Assembly: GCA_037176725.1 (NCBI GenBank)
Contig: JAZBRS010000026.1
Coordinates: 149,059,501 to 149,123,500, forward strand
Length of the DNA: 64,000 nucleotides
Direction: 5' to 3'
DNA from: Posidonia oceanica
Lineage: Eukaryota > Streptophyta > Magnoliopsida > Alismatales > Posidoniaceae
In this document: one piece after another, positions 21,130 through 31,997 of the stretch
Numbering within the stretch: position 1 is the first letter of the stretch
Layout: each line of letters opens with the position of its first letter
Made by a program: the position numbers and the translations under genes
The notes under the pieces: generated by a model
Seen by the model: only the letters and a program-made list of their open reading frames with translations
What the model was told of the DNA's origin: nothing
Databases searched by the model: none

Positions 21130-22680
21130 TAGCTGTGCCATGAGGATGCTTCTGCAACTGCTGTCTCAGGAGACTCGATCCTCGAGCGACGCCATGCCGA
21201 GTTGTGGTCGGTGGCTCTCTTTTCCGCTCTTGGCTCGAGATGAGGCCTTGGCTTTGTAGAGTATAGTCTTTGGCTGCAAGGTTGCAGAAGCGTCGAATGC
21301 AGCTTCTTAGCCTCTGTCTCAATTCTTCGGGGACCAGCTACCGCTTTTAACGCTCACAGAATGATGTTTCTTTTCCCCTCATGAGTGATTGGAGTTGCAT
21401 CTAGCCTGCCAAGGGATTAGAGATGTCTACAGGGGAGATTGGAGCATGCTACTGTGCTTGGAGGGTAGGGCCAGGTCCTCCTAATAGTGTATCTCATGCA
21501 GTTGCCAGTGTGGCGCTTGAAGCTGAAAGCTGAGGTGGCTTCGACACTCGTCCGAGTCACTCCTCTCATGAGCGCCTTCTTTCTTCAACTTCTTTCTGCA
21601 TTTTTTCTTTTATGCTCAGCATGCATATCATGTTGTCATATTCTTTTGCTCACATGACCTCTATTCTTCTGGATATGCATGACTTCGCCCTCTTGGGGTA
21701 GCAGTCCCAGATGAGGTATTGAAAGTTCGGCTGATCGGCGTATACCTTCAGCCTCTGCATTGTGTAGACAGCCGCCGGCTATGCTCTACTCTGCTTTGGT
21801 CCTCTCCATGTCTGGTGGACTCTCTGGTTAAGGTGGATCTCACTTTGGGAGCATTGAGCTCAGCAAGACACTCCGTTCTGCTCTAGTCTCACTCTGTAGC
21901 CACAAACAAGAGATGGTGCTGCTCGAGCGAGACCTACCTAAGACCGTCACTGCTTAACATCCTTTAGGCGTTGCTTGTTTGTCCAAAGCTGATTTCTGAT
22001 TATACAAATGTTTGTGGGTTTTGCATATTTTAGCAGGAGAAAGGACAAACATGTTTTTGGGTTTTGCATTGGTTTTGTATTTTTATGATTTTTGTTTAGG
22101 AAAACATAAAAGGGAAAACCAGCAGAAAGGCGAAGAAAATATTTTTGCTATTTTCATTTTCTTAATTTTTTTGGCTTTATGCTTTACAGAATGCAAGAAA
22201 TGATATGTACATGCAATAAATGACAATGCATGATGACAGATATGTGCAGGATGGTGGATATGCATGCAAATTGATTGATATGTGCAGGTGATAAGTTGAC
22301 GGACTCATCACCGAATAGTTAGGGATATCAGCCCGAATGATAAGTTGACGGACTTATCGTCGAGCAGTTAGGGCTGCCAGCCCGGTGATGATAGGTTGAC
22401 GGACCCATCGCCGGATAGTTAGGGGTATCAGCCCAGATGTCGATAGGTTAACGGACCTATCGCCGGATAGTTAGGGGTATCAGCCCAGATGCTGATAGGT
22501 TGACGGACCTATCGCCGGATAGTTAGGGGTATCAGCCCAGTGATAAATGCATGTAGGAAAAAATGCAAGTTTTTTAGGGTTTTTTAATGTTTTTATGCTT
22601 TTTATGATTTTCTGCCATGGCAAGAAAATGGAAAAACAAAACAAAAACGAAAAGAAAAGACAGTGCAGGAAACAAAAGAG
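21130..22680 (-). mobile_element. Element B copy 3, remnant of internal region
   Basis: Post-gag non-coding part of a third B unit, matching 28040-29520 and 39082-40580. It contains an H1/H2 hairpin cluster at 22285-22545. The left edge is the insertion point of element A. At the right edge (about 22680) the homology stops at the word AAAAGAG and jumps to the tRNA-like PBS, so roughly 3.7 kb (leader, gag and the CAG|GTAAGT site) is missing compared with copies 1 and 2. No coding potential. Confidence 0.8.
22285..22545 (-). repeat. H1/H2 hairpin cluster in B copy 3
   Basis: On the + strand GATAAGTTGACGGACTTATC, GATAGGTTAACGGACCTATC and similar alternate with CGGATAGTTAGGGGTATCAG and CGAGCAGTTAGGGCTGCCAG. 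In the element's sense (-) these are the same H1 and H2 hairpins as in element A. Imperfect pairs (for example GATGAGT/ACTTATC and GATGGGT/ACCTATC in sense) are G-U. Confidence 0.8.
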
Positions 22681-22711
22681 ATTCTAGGTTCGATCCCTAG
22701 TGGAGTCACCA
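22678..22711 (-). other. Abnormally extended PBS with tRNA T-arm sequence (B copy 3)
   Basis: The + strand reads, in pieces, GAGATT, CTAGG, TTCGATC, CCTAG, TGGAGTC, A, CCA. This is a tRNA 3' portion: variable-loop end, a T-stem that pairs (CTAGG/CCTAG), a canonical T-loop, the acceptor 3' strand, discriminator base and CCA. A normal PBS stops after about 18 nt, within the T-loop. The other B copies have only 18 nt (33251-33268 and 44300-44317). Confidence 0.8.
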
Positions 22712-22712
22712 C

Positions 22713-25442
22713 TGTAGTAATCCTGAAATATCAAATCCATGTACGATGCCAAAGCTCTCATGCACAGATCGACATTAGGGTCACTATATGTGGCAGGATC
22801 TGAGAGAAGAAACTCGACTCGGAAACGCTGGCAAAAGAAAAGAAAAGAAATGATAAGAGAAAATCGGAGTCGCCACCAGGTCTATTGAATTGGAAGACAG
22901 GGAAAACCGGGGGTAACACATGAAAAGACATGTAAAACCATATGCAAAGAGGGGGCAAAGGGATGCAATGCTAAGCCAAGCTATGCTACGCAATGACTCA
23001 TGCCTAAGATAAAGGAAAAGCTCGATGCGAGCCAAGAGAAAGGGCAAGCACTCCTGTTACGCACGGGGAAGGTGTTAGGCACCCCCGATACATCCGAGAG
23101 TCGGTCTTTCTTAGGTAATCTCGCGCTAATGCAGGGAAACGCTAGCCTAATGCCTAGATGCAATGAATGCCTACCTACTATGCGTGGGAAATAAACTTGC
23201 TATCTATGTGCTCAGCAACGCTGGTAGTGTTACGAACTGGGCGGACCCTGGTTCATGAGAACTCCTAGGCAGTAAGCATCATAGCCCTAATGTAGATGCA
23301 GGCGATAAAGCAAAACTGTGGGGAAACCAAGCAATGCAAACGACATGCAAGTGATAAAACAAAGTAGGTGCGGAAAACGGTGCGAAACGTAGGAAATAAT
23401 GCAAGGCATGGAAAACGATGCAATGGAGCGGGAAACAATGCAAAATGTGGAAAACGGTGCAAAACACGGAAAATGGGGTGAAACGGGGTGCAAAACTAAA
23501 ACAAAGGGTTGGGCAACATGCATAGGGGTTGCAGCAAGCATTAGAAGCCATAAAACGAGGAGCGAAGCAAAACCAACGTTTTAAAACTAAGTCAAGCCAA
23601 CTGCAAGCGTTGGAAGCTGGCAACAGCAGTGTCCAACGTTAGACGCAGCCATTGCTGGTGTCCAACACCAGCTAGAGGCAGACAGCATGCATTTTTTAGA
23701 AAACAGTGCATTCTAGCTACATGGATGCAATACAGATGCAAAAATGCAACTAAATGGGTGCATGACATGTAGGACTAACCTAACAGAAGATTAGAAGAGG
23801 AATCAGAGCAAGGAGCAAGCTAGGATCAAAGATCAAAGCAAGCAGGTTGTTGGACGGCTGTAGGCTTGGCGTCCAACGTTAAACGCCAGAGGGACAGGCG
23901 TCTAACACAGACCAAATGACAGGGAGAGAAAGACGCATACAAAAAGCAAAATAAAAATGGGGACATGCATTTGGCCTAGTAGAGATGAGCATAGGGCAGA
24001 CATACAAGCATGGGATCACACAAAAAAAGCCAAAACTTACCAGCTGCAGCATGTGCCAGGCCAAAGGCACAACCAGGGTGTTGGACGCGAGCTAGGCTGG
24101 CGTCCAACATTGGACGCCAGCACCAGCAGCGCACAACGCCCTGGGAGGCACAACACACAGAAAACTTGCATAAAATAGCAAATAATCTAATGAAAGCTGA
24201 AGAACAGTTGCAAAGGAAGCTAAACATGCATAGGAACACAGGAGACATGCAAAGAACCAGATCAGAACATCATGCAAGCTTTAAACAACAAAATGAGGGG
24301 CTGGGACGTTAGACGCTGGAGCCAGCAGCGTCCAACGTTGGACGCTGAAGGCTCTAGCGTCCAACGACCAAAGCATGCAGACCTACCTGTACTAAAGGGG
24401 GAGCTCAGCTCTGACCCCACCTATATGCATGCAGACATACTAAAGCAGACCAGAGAAAAAATAAACATCCACAGCAAGCATTTAACTCATGGAAAGCAAG
24501 GAAGAAGGAAGCATGCATAGGAATATAGGATTAAACTTGTAAAAGGAAGGCATGCAACTTGAAAAGATCCTAGCAAACCTAAGCATGGTTGCCACAGGGG
24601 CCAGGCATCTCTAAGTAAGCATGGATCATAAGCAAATATCAAAAATAGGCATAGGTGTAGGCATGGCAGCAAGCTACAGCTAACAGACGTGTTGGACGCT
24701 AGGTGAACCAACATCCAACGTTGGACACGGCTCACCTAGGCGTCCAACGCAGGCAGGAATCAAGATGAACTTAGAGCATGCAAGGATGATTCAAGCAAGC
24801 ATGGAACAAGCAAATAGGCATGGCATCGCATCAAAGGACATTTAAGGAAGCATGTAGCATGGATTCACAAAAGAACCAACAATAACAAAGCATGGAGAGC
24901 AACAGAACAAGAGCAAGGCCAGACAGGGTGTTGGACGCCGGCCTATGCCGCGTCCAACGTTGGACGCACCTGTTGGTGCGTCCAACACACTGAACTCTCT
25001 TCTTGTCGCGAATTGCAGCCAAATGGATTCAGAAAAATGCAAAAATGCATGGAAACATTCAAACTAGCATGCATGACCTTTGGGGATAGAGAACTTACCT
25101 CATCGTGGCCTAGAATGGCGTGTCGACCTCCTTCACCAGTGCTGTTGAAGTAGAGGCAGAGTTGTCTCCAGCGAGCTCGTGTGGCTAGCTGGGGGCACGG
25201 GAGAGGTTGGCGAAGGGTCCGGGAGGAAGGTGGACACTTGGTCTTGCTCTGGAGGTGGAGAATTGCAGAGGGAGAGGGCTGTGCTGGTCTGTCTGTTCTC
25301 AGGAAGAAGGGTTGTTGGTGCTGTTTTTAGGCTAGGTTTTGGGCTAGAAAATGGGTTAGAAAAAGGAGTGCCATTCCAGAGTCCACACGAGCCTACAGGA
25401 GAAAACAACCAACTTTCGGGCTGTCAGAATGGGATGTCTACA
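22713..25442 (-). mobile_element. Element B LTR 3 (about 2.73 kb, internally deleted)
   Basis: On the - strand it starts TGTAGACATCCC at 25442 and ends ATTACTACA at 22713. It aligns with LTR 2 and LTR 1, but a segment of about 0.5 kb equivalent to 35914-36397 is missing, with a short GTTTT repeat at the junction (25323-25328). It carries six GTTGGACGC double-hairpin modules (about 23609-24986); the seventh is within the deletion. Confidence 0.9.
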
Positions 25443-27009
25443 GATGCCCCTCCCTGAGTGAGGTCAAGCGTAGCGAGACCGCTACTCAGGGTAGACAAGA
25501 CACCCTACCTGATGTCGGCAGAAGCGCAAATTGCTGTTGACGTGAGTCCCTTATCCGGCGGATGCACCAGAAATCATGACTCGATGCCACAATGCAAATG
25601 CAGATGCAGGATGCTAATGCAATGCAATGCATGCTAATGCAGAAGTTAGTGCAGATGTAATGTTAGATGTTAGTGCAGAACTGGTATGCGATGCAAATGC
25701 TGACACTAAACTAGTGCACGTGCGAGTGCTGTGCATGGGGAGATGCTGTGCATGGGGAGATGCTATGCATGGTGAGTGCTGGCACTAATGCCGACGCTGA
25801 TGCATGGGGTGCTTGCTGCAGATGCTAATGCTTGAGGTGAGTGCTTGAATGCTTGTGAGTGCTAATGCTTGGGTGCTAGTGCTTGAATGCTAATGCTTGG
25901 GTGCTTGTGCTGTGCGTGCTTGCTAATGCGGGGGCAGTGCAGAGTGATGCATGGAGAAGAAGCAGGGGGTTCTACAGTGCTATGCAGCAAGTTGGCAGCT
26001 TGTCCAAGCTTGCGCAAAAAGCAGCTCCGGGAGGGCTAACGCGCTTGTCGCTTGAGCAGGCTGCAAGTCCCGGGGAGACCAAGGTTCCTTGTCCATGCGG
26101 GACAAATGAAACAAGTAGGAGCTCGCGAGGCCGCGAGAAGGAGAAAGTGCTTACCTCCAGGCGAGGTAGCAGACAGGCAGAATAGGCAAAAGGGGCAATG
26201 CAATGTAGAGGAGGGTCCTAAGCAATGCAAGAGAATGAATGCAAATGCAAATGAATGCAAACACTAGAATGCTATGCAAATGACATGCCTACGCTAACGC
26301 TTACTACGCTGTGCTCCTCTGGGGGAAAGTAGGATGGTGCATGCACGCGGAAAAGTGGAAATGCAATGCAATGCTGTCGCTGGCCAATACATGTAGGCCA
26401 AGCAAAGAGGGTGCCATTCGCAAAGCTCAGTTGTAGACAAATGGCGATGCAAGTGCATGAGATACAGTAGAAAGTAAATATGCTAAAAGTAAAGCAGGGC
26501 ATGTGCATGCAGCGGCAGGTACTAAAAGACCCGGGAAAGCGGAATGTGGGAGTTGATGGAAGGACCATAGAGGAGCGGCAGCGCAACTAGGGTACAATGC
26601 ATGAGATGTTATGCTGTGGGATGCAAGGCATGCAGTGGAACGCTGGGCATGTGGAACCGAGAAAGTGATCCTGGGTTACACACTACTGCGAGCATCATCC
26701 CAAGTCGGCAATGCTATAAAAAGAAGCATGCAGGCGACGAAGATGCTGCCTTAGGCAATACGTGAACCTGGGGTTCGGATCCTAAGTGCGCGATGTCCCC
26801 GTAATGATGAGATGCAGTACTAGGACTGACTCTACAAGGAGATACAAAGAAGCTACATGATGCTATGCAATGCGAATGCTGTGAAATGCAATGTACAAAT
26901 AGATGGAACGCGGGGCACGCGAAACCGGGAAGACGATCCTGGTCATGCGATGACCGCGGGATGATGAAGTGCTAATGCCATGCAACAAAATGCTATTATA
27001 CTATGATGA

Positions 27010-27755
27010 AATTGTTGATAGGTTAACGGACCTATCGCCGGATAGTTAGGGCTATCAGCCCACAGGGAGTTAACAGACTCACCACCGGATAGTTGGGGCT
27101 ATCAGCCCGATGGATGGTGACAGGCCAGCGAGTCTGTCAGGCAAGAGGGGTGATTACAAGTGGGACAGCTTGTAACCACGAATGCAACGGGAATACCATA
27201 CCCGAAGGTGTGGCAGAGGTCCGTAGACGCTCCCATAACAGTTAGGGATGTCAGCCCAAATGTAGATGGAAATGGGATACCATGGGGTAGCTAAATAAAG
27301 ATGCCCCTGGTATCGGTAAACGATACTAGGGGGCAGCCGAAGCGCCCCTGGCATCAAAATGCAAGGCGGAGACAACACTAATGGGTTTGTCAACCGAGTA
27401 GTTAGGACTACCAGCCCGAATGCAGTGAGATGGATGTAAGGGCTCACCGTGCAAAGTGCAATGATGGTGGGGGATGCAATGGAATAATGCAAATGCAAGG
27501 TGATAAGTTAACGGACTTATCGCCGAATAGTTGGGGATATCAGCCCGTATGCAGCGTGGATATGCAGGGTGACATTTTAACGGGCGTCAACCGAGTAGTT
27601 AGGGCTACCAGCCCAATGCAGAGGAATGCAGGGTGATAGGTTAACAGACCCATTGTTGAGCAGTTAGGGCTGCCAGCCCAGATGCAGAAATGATGGCATG
27701 ATAAAATGATAGGTTGATGGACCCATCGCCGAGCAGTTAGGGCTACCAGCCTGGA
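27010..27755 (-). repeat. Hairpin cluster b in B copy 2
   Basis: Contains H1/H2 modules (GATAGGTTAACGGACCTATC, CGGATAGTTAGGGCTATCAG and relatives) and, at 27276-27355, the paired hairpins with GATACC ends and a GC-TTCG-GC apical loop (sense strand), in the same order as in element A. A separate TTACAAG/CTTGTAA hairpin is at about 27153-27175. Confidence 0.8.
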
Positions 27756-29182
27756 TGCAGAGGGATATAGTAAGGAAACAGGAAACCCAACGTGATAGGC
27801 ATGCAATGGTCTTAGCGCGAGCATGCCTTGCGGCGTCACGAGGTGACAAACGAGGTACATGCCAGTCGTCACGGACCTACCCACGCGGTGGGCGGCAAAA
27901 TTTTGAAAAGCACGGAGCCTATGAGCGAGGCAAGCAAAAATGCTCGTCCTTGGCTCCGGTTTTCGAAACAGGGAGAAGGGAAGATAAAGATAGCAATATA
28001 TTACATCATGCATGTTTTGGTGGCTTTGGACTTAAAGCAGCTGTGCCATGAGGATGCTACTGCAGTTGCTGTCTCATGAGACTCGATCCTCGAGCGACGC
28101 CACGCCGAGTTGTGGTCGGTGGCTCTCTTTTCCGCTCTGGCTCGGGATGAGGCCTTGGATTTGCAGAGTATAGCCTTTGGCTGCAGGGTAGCAGAAGCAT
28201 CGAATGCAGCTTCTTAGCCTCCATCTCAATTCTTCGGGGACCAGCTACCGCTTTTGACACTCACAGAATGATGTTTCTTTTCCCCTCATGAGTGACTGGA
28301 GTTGCATCTTGCCTGCCAAGGGAGTAGAGATGTCTGCAGGGGAGATTGGAGCGTGCTGCTGCACTTGGAGGGTGGGGCCAGGTCCTCTAGATAGTGTATC
28401 TCGTGCAGTTGCCAGTGTGGCGCTTGAAGTTGAAAGTTGAGGTGGCTTCGACACTCGTCCGAGTCACTCCTCACATGAGCGCCTTCTTTCTGCATTTTTT
28501 CTTTTGTGCTCAGCATGCATATCATGTTGTCATATTCTTTTGCTCACATGACCTCTATTCTTCTGGATATGCATGACTTCACCCTCTTGGGGTAGCGGTC
28601 CTAGATAAGGTATTGAAAGTTCGGCTGATCGGCGTACACCATCAGCCTCTATAATGTGTAGACAGCCTCCGGCTATGCTCTACTCTGCTTTGGTCCTCTC
28701 CTTGTCCGGTGGACTCTCTGGTTAAGGTGGATCTCGCTTTGGGAGCATTGAGCTCAGCGAGTCGCTCCGTTCTGCTCTAGTCTCACTTTGTAGCCACATA
28801 CAAGAGATAGCGCCACTCGAGTGAGACCTGCCTAAGACTGTCACTGCTTGACATCCTCTAGGCGCTGCTTGTTTGTCCAAAGCGAGGTTTCTGATTATAC
28901 AAATGTTTGTGGGTTTTGTATATTTTAGCAGGGGAAAGAACAAACATATTTTTGGGTTTTGCATTGGTTTTGTATTTTTATGATTTTTGGTTGGGAAAAC
29001 ATAAAAGTGAAAACCAATCGGAAGGCGAAGAAAATATTTTGCAGTTTTTTATTTTCTTCATGTTTTTGGCTTTATGCTTCACAGAATGCAAGAAATGATA
29101 TGTACATGCAATAAATGACAATGCATGATGGCAGATATGTGCAAGATGAATGGATATGCATGCAAAATGATTGATATATGCA

Positions 29183-29390
29183 GGTGATAAGTTGACGGAC
29201 TTATCGCCGAATAGTTAGGGATATCAGCCTATATGGTAAGTTGACGAACTTACCGCCGAGCAGTTAAGGTTGCCAGCCCAGTGATGATAAGTTGACAAAC
29301 CTATCGCCGGATAGTTAGGGGTATCAGCCCAGATGCTAATAAGTTAACGGACCTATCGCCGGATAGTTAGGGGTATCAGCCCAATTGATA
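29183..29390 (-). repeat. H1/H2 hairpin cluster a in B copy 2
   Basis: Four modules. Stems include GATAAGT/ACTTATC, GGTAAGT/ACTTACC (a paired double change) and sense GATAGGT/ACTTATC, which pairs through G-U. H2 stems are of the GATA/TATC and GGCA/TGCT-like types. Confidence 0.8.
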
Positions 29391-29534
29391 AATGCATGTA
29401 GGAAAAAATGCAAATTTTTTAGGGTTTTTGTTGTTTTTGTGCTTTTTAAGATTTTTGACATGGCAAGAAAACACAAAAAACAAAACAAAACGAAAAGGAA
29501 AGACAGTGCAGAAAAGAAAAGAGAGGAAAGAGGG

Positions 29535-29543
29535 ACTTACCTG
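29535..29543 (-). other. Strong splice-donor consensus at end of B gag (copy 2)
   Basis: Sense CAG|GTAAGT, conserved in copy 1 at 40595-40603 and removed by the deletion in copy 3. It lies about where the gag-related reading frame ends. Splicing itself is inferred. Confidence 0.5.
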
Positions 29544-29577
29544 TCAGCAACCTCGGGAGAGAGGTGCTGGGTCTGCC

Positions 29578-31997
29578 CCTACGTTGCTGATGCTGTCGGC
29601 AAGGTCTGCTGCTGGCAGTGCAGGGAGCACTGGGGCTGCTGAGGCTGGAGAAGGAGCTTACCTGGACGGTGTTGCGACAAGGCTTGCTGTTGATTCTGCC
29701 GTTGCGCTTCCGAGCATCCCCCAGACAAACAGGGAGAGACGGGAAGGGGGGATTGCGTCGATGGGATCGAAAGGGCCCACCGGGGCGGAGCTGGATTCAA
29801 AGAAGATTGGGGTAAGCCCCTGAGGTTCCAGCATCCTCGAAGCCTGCAGGCTCAGAAGAGGAAGGGCCAGCTACGCTAGGGTGTGCAAGTGCAGGTGCAG
29901 GTGTGTGAGCAGCCTCCTGCGGACTGACGACGAGGGTCCTGTTGTCAATCAGGTCCTAAACGACATCCCGGAGAGTGAGGCAATTATCCGTCGAATGCCC
30001 TGGGACTTGATGGTAATCGCAATGCTTGCTCGCATCGTACCACCTCGGAAGAGGATTTGGTGGCTGGCGAGTTTCCGGAAGCCTCAGAAGCGACACAACT
30101 TGGGGAAAGACAGCGCCTAGCGGCTCACCAAGTGGGGTGAAGTCGCTCTTAGCACAGCGAACACGTCTCTGCCTAGGCTGTCATCCTTGCTGAGTTAGCG
30201 CGACGTGATGCACTGGCTCAATGGTGACAGTGTGTGCAGTGGATGCATAAATAGGTGCAAGCACTAGCGGAAAAGGGTCTGGCTGACTTTCTGCAAAGGT
30301 AGGCACCTCAGGAGGATCAGCGCATGCGGCGGCATGCTGCTCGAAACCATCAGAAGTGGAGTTCTTGCTGCTGCTGCCGCTGCTGCTATCGTGGCGATTG
30401 CTGGTGCTGTCGGCCTACCTAGCCAGTGCAAAAAGTGAGGGGAAATGCCCACTCTGCAGCGAGCTTTCCACACGAGCGCCATCCCTAATCAGCGATGCAA
30501 AACTAGTGATGTGCAGGATGCAAAGCAGAGTCTCAGTCGCCGGCAACACCCCTTTGACGATCATCTCGATAGAATCCTCCTCGGAGGGCCTATCTCTGAC
30601 CTGGGCGACTGTGGAGCGCCAGCGACCAACATACTCCTCGAATGGCTCTGAGGGCCTCTGCCAGATGGCGACGACATCCTCACTCTTGGGGATCAAGTCG
30701 AGGTTGAAAGCATATTGCTCAAGAAAAGCCCGAGAAAGACTAGTCCAAGTCTGCACCACAGCCATGTCAAGGGACGTGAACCACCTGAGCGTGGGGTTGG
30801 TTAAACTCTTCTAGAATAGGCGGATAAGGAGCCTTTCATCAGCTTGAAGCTGAGATAGGTCCCTGCAATATGCCTTCAGATGCGAGATGGGGCATCCTCT
30901 ACCATCATATTTATCGATGTTCGGGATGCAGAACTTCGAAGGGAGTGCGGCCTCGGGAAATAGACAAAGGTCGCGAAACTGGTAGGGCTGGCGGTCCTGG
31001 CCTTGCACTTGACGAAGTGCTCTCTCTAAATCACCCAACCTGGTAAGGAAGGCATCTGAGGCCGCTATTGGCGAGGGTTGTGCAATAGAGGCAGGGGCCA
31101 CGTATGCTGTGCAGGTCGTGCGAGGGCGCTCCTCCGGATCCACCATCACGCCGCCTGGTGTTGTCGCATGAGGGTCAGCATACCCGTGCGAGGGTGCAAT
31201 GCGTGGTGCTATGTATGCAGGAGTCTGAACCTGATGCAAGGAAGATGGATAGATAATATGCTGTGCAGTGTGAGCTGTAGTGCGGAGGAGCAGCAGCTGT
31301 TGCACTGGCATAGTGCCGGGCAACGAGCCTGAGGGGTGCTATGCTCCTGCCAATCCAGAAGACTGGCCACTAGAGGAAGGAGTTGCATGCAGTGCAAGGT
31401 GCTGTGCAAGTGCAGGAGGCTGAAAATGCGCCCCCATCGCCAGAGCTATGAGGAGCCGAGGCGATGGAAAGGGCAGAGGTGCAGTGTAGCGAGCCTGCAG
31501 GGCTATAGAGGACGGCACCAAAACCTCAGGGGTTGAATAGGAAGAGAAGGCCACTGTCGGATTGAGTGCAAGAGCCATGCTTCGCAGTCTATCGGCCTTA
31601 GCCAATAAACGCTGCGCTTGTGAGGCAGAGAAAGCATCGACCGACAGGCCAGGACGCGAAGAGGTGTTCACCAAGGGAGGCACGGAAACCAAGGAAGCAA
31701 TAGGGGTGGATCCTACGCAAAGGGCAGCCGCAGAAGGCTGGATTCCCGAGACGGGAAGGCCCTGGATGGGACAGAGGGCGACGCTCCTGGAGCTAGAGTG
31801 GCGGTCACCACGGCAGACTCGGTGACAAGCTCCAGGTCGGCTGGGGTTGACCCTTGATCCAGATAACGAGGCTAGGAGGTCTCCTGCACCAGAATAGGAG
31901 AGGAGACGGGGGATGCCAAAGCAGGGGAAGGAGAGACCGAAATCGGTACCTCTCCCGATGACAATGAGGAAGGAGGCTCGCCGGTATGCTGGACCAT
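29578..31997 (-). pseudogene. gag: Element B copy 2 gag (degenerate)
   Basis: Likely start at 31997 (M-V-Q-H-T-G-E), matching M-A-Q-H-T-G-E in copy 1 and the start of element A gag. The core is best seen at 30415-31323: DKYDGRGCP, HLKAYCRDL, WFTSLDM, FLEQYAFNLDL and FEEYVGRW, the same blocks as in A. A TAG at 30811 (LF-stop-KSL, where A has Q) interrupts the core, and at least one frameshift separates the N-terminal part. The zinc-finger motif C-D-Y-H-Q-V-P-G-H-S-T-D-N-C (about 30003-30044) is intact (C-x2-H-x4-H-x4-C), unlike in A. A Gln/Ser/Pro-rich tail follows. The protein could once have packaged both A- and B-type RNAs, but this copy is dead. Confidence 0.82.

Larger units (their letters stand above)
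25443..29534 (-). mobile_element. Element B copy 2, non-coding internal region downstream of gag
   Basis: Where an autonomous element would have pol there is about 4.1 kb with no RT, protease or integrase motif on either strand. From the PPT side it holds an ATGCTAATGC-like low-complexity tract (about 25560-26300), a low-divergence block with hairpins (about 26960-27560), a T/A-rich stretch (about 28890-29180) and a second H1/H2 cluster (29183-29390). This makes B a gag-only, non-autonomous element. Confidence 0.8.

Noticed and set aside
22678..22711. A tRNA gene on the + strand
   Set aside because: Only the variable-loop end, T-arm, acceptor 3' strand and an encoded CCA are present; D-arm and anticodon arm are absent, and it sits exactly at the PBS position.
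29392..29823. Plus-strand ORFs at 29392-29823 and 40650-41153
   Set aside because: Antisense to the C-terminal part of B gag; no domain of their own.
30356..30814. Plus-strand ORF of 152 codons and its twin at 41416-41898
   Set aside because: They are the antisense of the gag core of element B; the minus strand has the recognisable gag blocks.
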